From Gammaproteobacteria bacterium (GTDB taxonomy: Bacteria > Pseudomonadota > Gammaproteobacteria > Pseudomonadales > Pseudohongiellaceae): 64,000 nt of DNA. Where the stretch lies: the NCBI GenBank assembly GCA_008081045.1, contig VMDC01000002.1, positions 62,001 to 126,000 of the forward strand, written 5' to 3'. Shown one piece after another: positions 8,906-17,060 of this stretch. The position numbers were made by a program, and so were the translations under genes. The notes under the pieces were generated by a model, which saw only the letters and a list, made by a program, of their open reading frames with translations, made no database searches and had not been told where the DNA came from. Positions within the stretch are counted from its first letter, which is position 1, and every line of letters starts with the position of its first letter.

Positions 8906-9445
8906 CTAGTCGCCAGTCGCAATATCAACGCTGGGATCCCAGCGGCCCGGTATGGCAACCCATTTCAACTCTTCGGTCGCGCCCGCCTCAGTCGCGAAAT
9001 AAGACTGAGTAATGTAGCCTTTCAGAGAGCGGTATCCTCCCAGGCTGTTGTCGCCGTTAAAGGCGTCACTGTCCAGTTCAGAAAGAGCCGCGACAGCCTC
9101 CGCCTCACTGGCAGTCTTGAAGTCTCCGCTCAGACTGTCCAGGCGCTGCAAAATGAGCTGAAGAGCCGCTCGATGGCCATTTTGGGTCTCAGCACTGGCC
9201 CAGTCAGACATCAGGGCATCGAGATAGCCGGGCACGTTGGCATCGAGCGCGCCGGGGGTTTCAGTACGTGGAATGACCAGATCGCTGATACGACTGATGA
9301 GGGCCATTTCATCTTGCGTATAGAACCGTCCCCTCTCTCCGGCAGTTGTCGCGACCACGTTCGCGGCATCACCGCAGGCGCTGAGTGCTGAAGCACCACC
9401 GACAGAGATGATGAGTCCCTGCAAGAATTCCCGTCTAGTTTTCAT
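8906..9445 (-). CDS. Gluconate 2-dehydrogenase subunit 3 family protein (Tat-exported small subunit)
   Basis: 179 residues. The N-terminus MKTRREFLQGLIISVGGAS carries an R-R-x-F-L twin-arginine motif, and ALSACG right after it resembles a lipobox, so the protein may be a Tat-exported lipoprotein. The body fits the subunit-3 family: YTQDEMALISRISDLVIPRTETPGA, then a helical region ending in GGYRSLKGYITQSYF and a W-x-P-G-R-W-D-P tail. These proteins have no redox centre of their own; they stabilise and export the GMC subunit encoded next door. Gap of 27 bases to the upstream isomerase gene and 11 to the downstream GMC gene. Confidence 0.87.
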   Translation of the reverse strand: MKTRREFLQGLIISVGGASALSACGDAANVVATTAGERGRFYTQDEMALISRISDLVIPRTETPGALDANVPGYLDALMSDWASAETQNGHRAALQLILQRLDSLSGDFKTASEAEAVAALSELDSDAFNGDNSLGGYRSLKGYITQSYFATEAGATEELKWVAIPGRWDPSVDIATGD

Positions 9446-9472
9446 TGTCTCGTCTCCAGATGTGCGGGCAGT

Positions 9473-10318
9473 TTAAAACTGTACATTGCGCACGGTGTAA
9501 ATGCTGCGGGCAATTGATGCAAATCCATCGCCAGGGTTGTCGTGCTCGATAAAGAAGTGCTTAAAGCCTGCTGTGTCAGCCTGCGAAAAGATCTCCGCAA
9601 AATTGATGGTGCCGCTACCAACAGAGGTCATGCGACCGAACTGATCCCGGTCCTTGACGTGAAGCATGCTGAATCGTCCCGGGTGGCCGTCCAGATACGG
9701 CATCGGGTCGACACCGGCATGAGCGATCCAGAATAAATCCAGCTCAAAGTCGACCAGCTCAGGTGCAGTCTCCTCCAACAGGGTATCGTAATGTGCCCGA
9801 TTGCCTGCGCGTTCAAATTCGAAGCTGTGGTTATGGTAGGCCATCTTGATCCCCGCAGCTTGTGTCATCTCGCCCGCCCTATTCAGAGTCTCGGCGTGAC
9901 GCTTATAGGCATCGGTGCTGCGCTCAGAGGCAGCGATACTTGGCACAACGATATATCGCTGGCCGATCTCTGCAGCGAAATCAATTTCCCGCTGCAGATC
10001 GGACCGTACTGCCGTCATTTGAATATGGGCCGCAGGGCTGCTCAGGCCATTGTCATCCAGAGCTTTTTTGATCTCTGCCGCGCTGCGGTCGTAGTATCCG
10101 GCGAATTCCATCTCCTGAAAACCGAGTGCTGCCACCCGGGCCAGGGTGCCATCAAAGTCCTGAGAAAGCTCCTCCCGAAGCGTGTATAGCTGCAGGCCGA
10201 TGCGCTCAACTTGCCGGGTCTGAGCCGCGAGCAGAGGCGGGAGGCTGCAGCCTGCGCTCAGCAGTATGCTTCGCTGTAGAAAACGACGGCGACTGTTCTG
10301 ATGCCTGTATTGGGTCAT
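9473..10318 (-). CDS. Exported xylose isomerase-like TIM-barrel (sugar isomerase/epimerase) protein
   Basis: 281 residues. The leader SRRRFLQRSILLSAGC near residues 9-25 is a twin-arginine signal, so the enzyme is predicted to be periplasmic. The AP-endonuclease-2/xylose-isomerase-like barrel begins at VERIGLQLYTLREEL. Metal-site residues are recognisable in EMEFAGYY, HNHSFEF, ELDLFWIAHAG (Asp/His), LHVKDRD and FIEHDNPGDGF. In keto-sugar clusters such barrels epimerise or isomerise keto-glycosides or act as lyases. It sits mid-operon, 27 bases before the small-subunit gene, so substrate and oxidase probably meet in the periplasm. Confidence 0.85.
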   Translation of the reverse strand: MTQYRHQNSRRRFLQRSILLSAGCSLPPLLAAQTRQVERIGLQLYTLREELSQDFDGTLARVAALGFQEMEFAGYYDRSAAEIKKALDDNGLSSPAAHIQMTAVRSDLQREIDFAAEIGQRYIVVPSIAASERSTDAYKRHAETLNRAGEMTQAAGIKMAYHNHSFEFERAGNRAHYDTLLEETAPELVDFELDLFWIAHAGVDPMPYLDGHPGRFSMLHVKDRDQFGRMTSVGSGTINFAEIFSQADTAGFKHFFIEHDNPGDGFASIARSIYTVRNVQF

Positions 10319-10393
10319 TGAAACGCTCCGATTCTGGAACCTCAGACTATCGCAATTCTGAGTTGCCCAAAAGCCTTCTTTGACAGCCGGATC

Positions 10394-11539
10394 TCAGGAA
10401 TCCATGCTCAGCCAGATGCCACCGCTTTCCGAAGACGCAACGGCTTTTTCAACAAACAGCACGCCTTTCACGCCTTCGGATACGGTGGGAACCAGAAGTT
10501 CGCTGTCATTCATGGCATTCCGTGCAGGAAAAGCTTCTACCTGGTCAGCGAAATCACGATAGAGGTTGGCGAAGGCCTCTAGGAACCCTTCAGGATGACC
10601 GCCGGGTATCCGGGTGACGGCATTCGCCGCATCACCGGCAGTATTGCCGCCACGGGCTATATACTGAAGGGGCTCGCCGAGCCGGCAAAATTTGAGCTGG
10701 TTGGGTTGTTCCTGAAACCATTCAAGGCTCGCCTGATCGCCATAAACCCGGATACGCAATCCATTTTCATGCCCCACTGCGACCTGGCTGGCCCAAAGAG
10801 AGCCTCTGGCCCCGTTGGCGAAGCGCAGCATGATCTGCGCGTTGTCATCCAGTAACCTGCCGGGGACGAAGGCGCTGAGATCAGCCAGCAGGCTGTTGAC
10901 TTCCAGTCCGGTGATGAACTCGGTGAGGTGGAATGCATGTGTCCCGATATCTCCCAGAGAGCCGCCCGCTCCAGCCCGGGCGGGATCTGTTCTCCAAGCC
11001 GCCTGTTTTTGCCCGGTAGATTCCAGATCAGTGCTCAGCCATTCCTGAGGATACTCGACCTGAACGACGCGGAGAGTTCCCAGATCGCCGTTCCGTATCA
11101 TCTCTCTGGCCTGTCTCACCATGGGATAGCCGGAATAATTATAGGTCACTGCAAACAGCAATCCGGTTTCTTCGACCAGGCGTTTCAGATCCAGGGCATC
11201 TGCTAAAGAGGCAGATAGCGGTTTGTCACAAATCACATGAATGCCGGCTTCGAGGAAGCACTTTGCCGGAGCGTGATGCAGATGGTTGGGCGTCACTATG
11301 GCGACAACATCGATGCCGTCTTCTCGCGCGCTTTCTTTCTCGGCCATTTCTGAGAAATCGTCATAGGCCCGTTCTGGCGCAATGCCCAATGCTGCCGCCG
11401 ACTGCCTTGCCCTTTCCGAATCGCTGCTGAACGCGCCTGCGACCAACTCGTATCTGTTGTCCAGTCGGGCCGCAATGCGGTGCACCTCACCGATGAATGC
11501 GCCGGTTCCACCGCCCACCATGCCAAGCCTAATTTTCAT
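10394..11539 (-). CDS. Cytosolic Gfo/Idh/MocA-family oxidoreductase
   Basis: 381 residues with no signal peptide. The NAD(P)-binding loop is at the start (LGMVGGGTGAFIGEVHRIA), and the family Lys lies in the CDKPLSASLADALDLK motif near residue 105. The C-terminal half has GGSLGDIGTHAFHLTEF, with the conserved Gly-Asp-x-Gly-x-His that binds sugar hydroxyls. It is probably a sugar or inositol-type dehydrogenase, here likely reducing an imported keto-sugar. Its start overlaps the stop of the upstream epimerase gene by 4 bases (ATGA), implying translational coupling. The 75-base gap downstream still looks like the same transcript. Confidence 0.9.
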   Translation of the reverse strand: MKIRLGMVGGGTGAFIGEVHRIAARLDNRYELVAGAFSSDSERARQSAAALGIAPERAYDDFSEMAEKESAREDGIDVVAIVTPNHLHHAPAKCFLEAGIHVICDKPLSASLADALDLKRLVEETGLLFAVTYNYSGYPMVRQAREMIRNGDLGTLRVVQVEYPQEWLSTDLESTGQKQAAWRTDPARAGAGGSLGDIGTHAFHLTEFITGLEVNSLLADLSAFVPGRLLDDNAQIMLRFANGARGSLWASQVAVGHENGLRIRVYGDQASLEWFQEQPNQLKFCRLGEPLQYIARGGNTAGDAANAVTRIPGGHPEGFLEAFANLYRDFADQVEAFPARNAMNDSELLVPTVSEGVKGVLFVEKAVASSESGGIWLSMDS

Positions 11540-12591
11540 GAGAGTCCCAGGATATTTCGATTGGTTTGGTCATCAGTGCCGGCGTCAGCAAAGTCATCAA
11601 ACGCTTTGTCGGTAACGCGAATGATGTGATCACGGATGAAGATCGCGCCTTCCCGGGCGCCATCTTCAGGATGTTTCAGACAGCACTCCCATTCGAGCAC
11701 CGCCCAGCCGTCAAAGTCGTTTGCGGCCAGTTTGGAGAAAATTCCGTTAAAGTCTACCTGTCCATCGCCCAGAGATCGGAACCTGCCCGCACGATCAATC
11801 CAGGATTGATAGCCGCCATAGACACCCTGTTTCGCAGTCGGATTGAATTCTGCATCCTTGATATGTGCGAGCTTGATACGGTCTTTGTAGGCATCCATGA
11901 ACCCAAGGTAATCCAGCTGCTGCAGAATCAGATGGCTGGGGTCGAACAGGATGTTGCAGCGCGGGTGGTTATTCACGCGTTCGAGAAACATCTCAAAAGT
12001 GACACCATCGTGCAGGTCTTCTCCGGGGTGAATCTCGAAGCCGATATCCACTCCTGCATCATCAAACGCGTTGAGAATGGGCAGCCACCGTTTGGCCAGT
12101 TCGTCAAAAGCGGCCTCCACCAGGCCGGCTGGTCGCTGCGGCCAGGGGTAAAGATATGGCCAGGCCAGCGCTCCCGGAAAGCTCGCATGAGCGGTCAGCC
12201 CCAGGTTTTGCGATGCCTTTGCCGCCAGCAACAGCTGGTCGACGGCCCAGGCCTGTCTCGCTGCGGGATTTCCCTGCACTTCCGGGGCGGCAAAACCATC
12301 AAACATCTGGTCATAGGCTGGGTGCACGGCTACCAGCTGACCCTGCAGATGCGTCGACAATTCCGTGATTTCAATATTACGCTCCGCCAGCATGCCTTTG
12401 AGATCATCGCAGTAGCCGGGGCTTTCAGCAGCCGTTCGAAGATCGAACAGTCTGGATTCCCAGCTTGGAATCTGAATTCCTTTAAAACCGAGCTCTGCTG
12501 CCCAGCTGGCGATGTCTTCCAGGCAGTTGAAAGGGGCTTGTTCGCCAACAAACTGGGCGAGGAAAATTGCGGGTCCTTTGATGGTCTTCAT
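11536..12591 (-). CDS. Cytosolic sugar phosphate isomerase/epimerase (xylose isomerase-like TIM barrel)
   Basis: 351 residues, first gene of the five-gene minus-strand operon. MKTIKGPAIFLAQFVGEQAPF leads into the barrel; ELGFKGIQIPSWESRLF gives the first metal-side strand. FEIHPGEDLHDG, FDPSHLILQQ, HIKDAEF and LEWECCLKHPEDG carry the Glu, Asp/His, His and Glu ligands expected for a divalent metal. No signal peptide, in contrast to the exported barrel two genes downstream. The paired Gfo/Idh/MocA gene, overlapping by 4 bases, suggests the two act in sequence on the same sugar. A long open frame on the opposite strand is a codon-bias shadow. Confidence 0.89.
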   Translation of the reverse strand: MKTIKGPAIFLAQFVGEQAPFNCLEDIASWAAELGFKGIQIPSWESRLFDLRTAAESPGYCDDLKGMLAERNIEITELSTHLQGQLVAVHPAYDQMFDGFAAPEVQGNPAARQAWAVDQLLLAAKASQNLGLTAHASFPGALAWPYLYPWPQRPAGLVEAAFDELAKRWLPILNAFDDAGVDIGFEIHPGEDLHDGVTFEMFLERVNNHPRCNILFDPSHLILQQLDYLGFMDAYKDRIKLAHIKDAEFNPTAKQGVYGGYQSWIDRAGRFRSLGDGQVDFNGIFSKLAANDFDGWAVLEWECCLKHPEDGAREGAIFIRDHIIRVTDKAFDDFADAGTDDQTNRNILGLS

Positions 12592-12745
12592 AAGCTTCTG
12601 AATCTCAGGTCATGTCGGTAGTCGGGCTGGTTCCAGTATAAACCCTTATGGTTTGCAATCGACCCCTTGTTCGACTACTTTCGTTCGAATAGGGCAGTGC
12701 TGCGCAGCCAGCCGGGAAATAACAACAAGCAGGAGACCACGCATT

Positions 12746-14059
12746 GTGGATACGATAAAGAGCCGCCTGAGTTTGATGATGTTCCTTCAGTACGCTGTTT
12801 GGGGTGTCTGGCTGCCGGTGCTTGCCACTTATTTACAGTCATCCGTCGCCGATGGTGGCATGGGTTTCACGTCCGGCCAGGTCGGCCTGATCATCGGGGT
12901 AGCCGGTTCGGTTGGCGCGGTGAGCGCCCCTTTCATTGCCGGCCAGTTTGCCGACCGCTATTTTGCGACTGAAAAATTTCTGGCAGCCCTCCTCGTGCTG
13001 GGCGGTATCGTTAAGATAAGTCTCTCTTATCAGGACAGTTTCGCAGCCTGGCTAGTGCTGGCGACGCTTTACAGTGTGCTGTACATGCCAACGCTTTCTC
13101 TGACCAATTCGATGGCCTTCGCCCACCTCGACAAGGCAGAAAGTGACTTTCCCCGGGTTCGGGTCTGGGGAACGATTGGCTGGATTGCTGCAAGCTGGCT
13201 GTTTCCGATGATCTGGCTGCAGAGCAATCTTGAGTTTCAAGTGCTGCCCCCATTTTTTGTCGGGAATGAAGTGCCCGATGCGACTGCCAGACTGGCAGAT
13301 ACCCTCAAAGTTTCAGGTGTGGTGGCTTTTTTGTACGCCGGATTCTGCTTTCTCCTGCCTCACACACCGCCGAAGAAAGACGGGGTAGAAAAACTGGCCT
13401 TCAAAAAGGCGTTCAGTTTACTGACCCGCAAGTCGTTTGCTGTGCTGGTGGCTGCCAGCTTGCCGGTCGCGGTGATCCACCAGATTTACTTTATGCAGGC
13501 CGGACCTTTCTTTGAAAATCAACTGGGCATGCTGGTCACTTACATAGCGCCTGCCATGACAGTGGGGCAATTCGCAGAGATTGGTTTTCTGGCTCTGCTG
13601 GGCACATTGCTCATGCGACTGGGATTCAAGTGGACAATCACTCTGGGCGCTCTGGCCTACTTTGCCCGCTACACGATCTGGGGATTGATCAGTCTGCAGG
13701 ATTCCGCCGGGCCGTCTGTGGATGCAGCGGGTCAATTCGTCTGGACGGCGCCACTGATGATAGGGGTATTCAGCCAGATTTTGCATGGCCTGTGCTATGC
13801 CTGTTTTTTTGCCTCGGCTTTTATGTATGTTGACCGGGTCGCTGATGAAGACATTCGCAATTCCGCGCAGACGGTGTTCGGCATCATCATTCTGGGGGTC
13901 GGACCGATGATTGCGGGCCCGGCGCTGGGTATTCTGGGCAACGTCTTCGGGGAAGCGGGTGTGGTCACCAATTTTGCTGGCATGTGGTTTACGCTTGCGG
14001 CCATCGCGTTGCTCACGGCAGCGCTTGTTGCTACTGTGTTTCGGGATGAAACGCAATAG
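12746..14059 (+). CDS. MFS transporter of the nucleoside:H+ symporter (NupG-like) family
   Basis: About 437 residues with 12 predicted membrane segments. The opening MMFLQYAVWGVWLPVLATYL and the later MAFAHLDKAESDFPRVRVWGTIGWI match the Nuc_H_symport family; FADRYF marks the loop after TM2. Members near Gfo/Idh/MocA and isomerase genes are thought to import sugars or sugar derivatives rather than nucleosides. I choose GTG at 12746 because AGGAG sits at 12731-12735, ten bases upstream, and the protein then begins just before TM1; an in-frame TTG at 12653 would add 31 residues unlike the family. Divergent from the sugar operon, sharing a 154-base promoter region. Confidence 0.85.
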   Translation: MDTIKSRLSLMMFLQYAVWGVWLPVLATYLQSSVADGGMGFTSGQVGLIIGVAGSVGAVSAPFIAGQFADRYFATEKFLAALLVLGGIVKISLSYQDSFAAWLVLATLYSVLYMPTLSLTNSMAFAHLDKAESDFPRVRVWGTIGWIAASWLFPMIWLQSNLEFQVLPPFFVGNEVPDATARLADTLKVSGVVAFLYAGFCFLLPHTPPKKDGVEKLAFKKAFSLLTRKSFAVLVAASLPVAVIHQIYFMQAGPFFENQLGMLVTYIAPAMTVGQFAEIGFLALLGTLLMRLGFKWTITLGALAYFARYTIWGLISLQDSAGPSVDAAGQFVWTAPLMIGVFSQILHGLCYACFFASAFMYVDRVADEDIRNSAQTVFGIIILGVGPMIAGPALGILGNVFGEAGVVTNFAGMWFTLAAIALLTAALVATVFRDETQ

Positions 14060-14088
14060 CTATATCCGGGCAGCGCGAAGCGCCACTG

Positions 14089-15405
14089 CTACTGGCGATT
14101 CCACATCTGAGGCAACACCGCAGGCTTCAATTCCTCTCGGGCGTTTTGCAGGTGTGTTCTCATTTGCTGCACAATCTCAGGATATTCACGCGTAAAGCTG
14201 TAGGTTTCACCGGGATCATTTCTCAGGTCGAACAGTAGCCCATCGGGCCCGTAATAGCTCGAATGTTCGAAACTGTTCAGCGTTGCGCGGTAGCGCGTTT
14301 CAACCACCAGCTTCCATTGCCCGCTTCGCACACCGGCGATCCTGTCACGATTGAAAAGGAACAGCGCCTCATGGGGGGATGTGTTGCTTCCGGTTAGTAA
14401 TGGAAAGATGTCCTTACCATCAATCGGTCGATCATCCGGAAGTTGACCGCCCGCCAGTGAAATCAGCGTTGGGTAGAGATCGATATTCATGGCAGGTTCG
14501 CTGCTCACCGTGCCTGCCGGAATTTTGCCCGGCCAATGCGCCAGGAATGGGACGCGCTGCCCGCCTTCCCATGAAGAGCCTTTGCGGTTGCGATAAATGC
14601 CCGAACTGCCCTCAAACCAGGGCCCGTTGTCCGAGGTGAAAATAACCAGGGTATTCTCACTCAGACCATACTCATCAAGAGCGGCGAGTATTTCACCTGT
14701 GCTCCAGTCGATAGTTTCTACGACATCGCCATAGAGGCCTGCATCTGAGCGACCATCGAAGCGGGGAGAAACGAACAGCGGAACATGGGGAAAGGAATGG
14801 GGAAGATAGAGGAAAAACGGATTGTCCCTGTTTTCTGCTATGAATCGAACGGCCTCCCGGGTGTAACGTTCGGTCAGAGTCGTCTGATCGACCGGGTTCT
14901 CGATCATTTGCTTTCCCCGATAGAGTTCCAGGGGCGTCATGTCATTGCTGTGCAGAACGCCAAAGAATTCATCAAATCCCTGGTCCATCGGCGACCATTC
15001 CAACCGGCTGCCCAGATGCCATTTGCCGAACAGCGCGCTGCGATAGCCCATCGGTTTCAGGCCTTCAGCGATCGTGATTTCTTCAAATGCCAGGTGAATA
15101 TCGTTGGTGGGCCTTGCCACATCCGCCACCAGATCCAGCCTGATCGGGTAGCGTCCGGTGAGCAGGCCACCGCGGGCAGCGGTACAGACATTAGCGCTTG
15201 AATAAAAACTGTCCAGTCTTGCGCCATCAAGTGCCAGGCGATCAAGGTTAGGCGTCTTGATCAGGGTGGAGCCATACACGCCCAGGTCCCCGTAGCCGAG
15301 GTCATCCGCCATGATGACGATAAAATTGGGGGGAGTCTCCTGGGCCGAAGCCGGGTAAGCGGTAAGACTCAGACAAAGTGCGAAAAAAAGTCGGGACAGG
15401 GTCAT
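14089..15405 (-). CDS. Exported sulfatase (arylsulfatase type)
   Basis: 438 residues with a signal peptide ending at SAQ (about residue 21). IVIMADDLGYGDLGVYG supplies the first metal-binding Asp pair. The formylglycine site is VCTAARGGLLTGR near residue 74: the Cys to be oxidised is followed by Ala rather than Pro (C-x-A-x-R). KWHLG and FTSDNGPWFEGS complete the calcium and sulfate site. It hydrolyses sulfate esters in the periplasm or on the surface. Position after the transporter, convergent and 29 bases from it, suggests that it removes sulfate from a marine glycan or glycoside before the keto-sugar route acts. No maturase gene is in view. Confidence 0.9.
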   Translation of the reverse strand: MTLSRLFFALCLSLTAYPASAQETPPNFIVIMADDLGYGDLGVYGSTLIKTPNLDRLALDGARLDSFYSSANVCTAARGGLLTGRYPIRLDLVADVARPTNDIHLAFEEITIAEGLKPMGYRSALFGKWHLGSRLEWSPMDQGFDEFFGVLHSNDMTPLELYRGKQMIENPVDQTTLTERYTREAVRFIAENRDNPFFLYLPHSFPHVPLFVSPRFDGRSDAGLYGDVVETIDWSTGEILAALDEYGLSENTLVIFTSDNGPWFEGSSGIYRNRKGSSWEGGQRVPFLAHWPGKIPAGTVSSEPAMNIDLYPTLISLAGGQLPDDRPIDGKDIFPLLTGSNTSPHEALFLFNRDRIAGVRSGQWKLVVETRYRATLNSFEHSSYYGPDGLLFDLRNDPGETYSFTREYPEIVQQMRTHLQNAREELKPAVLPQMWNRQ

Positions 15406-15576
15406 AAGATTTTCCGATGCTTGGGCTTATTCGAGCGGAACCGCTAGTTTACATGTGAGCACTGCGGAATAGGCAAGTTTGTTGTGTTCATGCAGACTCC
15501 GTCTGATTCTAGCAAGATCAGCCGTTGCGACAGCAAGGCCTTGCTAAGCGATGCCCGCTATCTCACTATACATGGC

Positions 15577-16356
15577 ATGATGCAAAGAATCTCGAGTCCC
15601 AGCTTTTGCGGTAGCCGCATCGGTCTGTTTATATCCGCCTATCTGCTCTGTGGTGCTGTGGCCTCTGAGGAATTGCTGATTGCCGTCGCGTCCAATTTCT
15701 CTGGGCCGATGGCAGAACTGGCCAAGCGTTTTGAAGCGCAGACCGGTCATAACATTCAGGTCGCTTACGGTTCCTCGGGCAGGTTGTTTGCCCAGATTCG
15801 TAGCGGTGCACCTTTTCAGGTATTTCTCTCGGCGGATCAGGATAAACCGGCGCGCCTGGCGGATCTGGGTCTGGCAGATTCCGCCTCTCGATTCACCTAC
15901 GCCAGCGGTGAACTGGTGCTTTGGAGTGCGGACAGCAGCCGCGAGGTGAGGAATTCGAACGCCCTGCTGTCCCCGGACGTGCACAGGATAGCGCTCGCCA
16001 ACCCCCGACTCGCGCCATACGGAACGGCGGCTGCCGAAGCGCTCGATGAACTGGGTCTATCGGCCCAGTTGTCCGGAAAAATCGTTCAGGGTGAAAATAT
16101 CGCTCAGACCTTTCAGTTCGTAGAATCAGGGAATGCCCAACTGGGATTAGTGGCCAGATCTCAGGTGTTGAGCCTTACCGAAACCCGTGCGGGTGCGACC
16201 TGGGTGGTTCCCGATCACCTCTACCGGCCGATCAGGCAGGACGCAGTGCTGCTGAATCGGGCAATCGGGTGTGAGGCCTGTTCTGAATTTCTGAGATTTT
16301 TGCGTGAAGACGCGCAGCGCGCTTTGATATCGGCATCAGGATATCGGGTCGATTAG
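15577..16356 (+). CDS. modA: Molybdate ABC transporter substrate-binding protein ModA
   Basis: 259 residues from the tandem ATG at 15577. A signal peptide ends near AVASEE. The mature part begins LLIAVASNFSGPMAELAKRFE, with the oxyanion-binding Ser pair in VASNFS and YGSSGRLFAQI, then GAPFQVFLSADQDKP and the YASGELVLWS hinge, as in ModA. It binds molybdate or tungstate for the ModB-ModC transporter. Unusually, modB and modC lie about 41 kb away and no ModE palindrome precedes modA. No good ribosome site precedes 15577; an in-frame GTG at 15484 or ATG at 15490, with AGGCAAG upstream, would add about 30 residues, so the start is uncertain. Confidence 0.87.
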   Translation: MMQRISSPSFCGSRIGLFISAYLLCGAVASEELLIAVASNFSGPMAELAKRFEAQTGHNIQVAYGSSGRLFAQIRSGAPFQVFLSADQDKPARLADLGLADSASRFTYASGELVLWSADSSREVRNSNALLSPDVHRIALANPRLAPYGTAAAEALDELGLSAQLSGKIVQGENIAQTFQFVESGNAQLGLVARSQVLSLTETRAGATWVVPDHLYRPIRQDAVLLNRAIGCEACSEFLRFLREDAQRALISASGYRVD

Positions 16357-16368
16357 TCCGTGTCCGAA

Positions 16369-16497
16369 CTAGCTCGCCGCTCTTCCGAGATAGCGCTGAA
16401 AGGTTTGCTCAACGAAGTCATCCACTCCCGGAGCGAACAACACGGCCAGCACCGTCAGCAATACGGCGGCAGCGCAGGCTTTGTAGAATAGTTTCAT
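16369..16497 (-). CDS. Predicted 42-residue membrane microprotein
   Basis: A short frame from ATG at 16497 to TAG at 16369. The sequence has a basic start (MKLFYK), one hydrophobic segment rich in Ala, Leu and Val (residues 7-23), then a short amphipathic tail (VDDFVEQTFQRYLGRAAS). AGGA lies about 9 bases before the ATG. It follows the stop of the preceding exported-protein gene by 32 bases on the same strand, so it is probably the third gene of the persulfide dioxygenase operon. I do not recognise it. Composition and spacing make it more plausible than a chance frame, but there is no homology evidence. Confidence 0.5.
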   Translation of the reverse strand: MKLFYKACAAAVLLTVLAVLFAPGVDDFVEQTFQRYLGRAAS

Positions 16498-16529
16498 GAC
16501 TTTTTATCCTGCTGTTGTGTTCAGTCCGA

Positions 16530-17060
16530 CTACGGCTGACGGGCTCTGGCTTCAAATACCCACACGTCACCGCGCTCAATGACCGCTCGCGTCAGAGGGG
16601 TAGGCCGCGAGGGATACTTTGCAGAGATGGCGGCTGCAATACCTTCAAGCGCCTCTCCGGTCTGAATGCGTTCCAGGTGTCGCAGATAGCGGGTGCCTTC
16701 GATGCGAAAGATGGCGTTGCCGTTTCGCTCCGCCTGAACCGGCCACTGTTTCCAGAGTCTGCCGACAGCTGACCTCATGTAGCCAGACCAGACATAAAGC
16801 CTTCCATCGTGTTCCACAGTCCATATACGGCGGGAGGTCGAGGGGTCCTCAAGCTGCATTTCGATGGTTGGAATGGCATTGACGAATTGCCAGTCTGGTT
16901 CGGCACCCCGGTGCAGTTCGCCGCTGATCAGAGGGCCACCGGAGAACACCCGGTTGGGGCCGTCTGCGAAACGCTGTTTTATCGCGGCAGTCGCAATCGC
17001 GCTCACCGGGATCATGGTCAGGCAGAGGAGTATCGTTATCGCGCGAAAGAGGTGTTTCAT
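16530..17060 (-). CDS. Exported protein of unknown function
   Basis: 176 residues with a signal peptide (MKHLFRAITILLCLTMIPVSAIA). The mature part has alternating beta-strand-like stretches (RRIWTVEHDGRLYVWSGY, AIFRIEGTRYLRHLERI) and a C-terminal AVIERGDVWVFEARAR strand. The pattern suggests a small beta-barrel of the kind seen in FMN- or deazaflavin-binding split barrels, but this is only an impression and no cofactor motif is evident. The start overlaps the stop of the MBL-rhodanese gene by 4 bases (ATGA), so the two are translationally coupled and may share a role in sulfur or redox handling. Confidence 0.75.
   Translation of the reverse strand: MKHLFRAITILLCLTMIPVSAIATAAIKQRFADGPNRVFSGGPLISGELHRGAEPDWQFVNAIPTIEMQLEDPSTSRRIWTVEHDGRLYVWSGYMRSAVGRLWKQWPVQAERNGNAIFRIEGTRYLRHLERIQTGEALEGIAAAISAKYPSRPTPLTRAVIERGDVWVFEARARQP

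Noticed and set aside
11566-12621. A 351-codon open frame on the plus strand
   Set aside because: It lies exactly opposite the epimerase gene, has no family-like sequence, and is explained by codon bias of the real gene.
15540-15577. A possible ModE site before modA (CGCTATCTC...TATACATGG)
   Set aside because: Arms do not form the 9-6-9 palindrome and match the consensus poorly.
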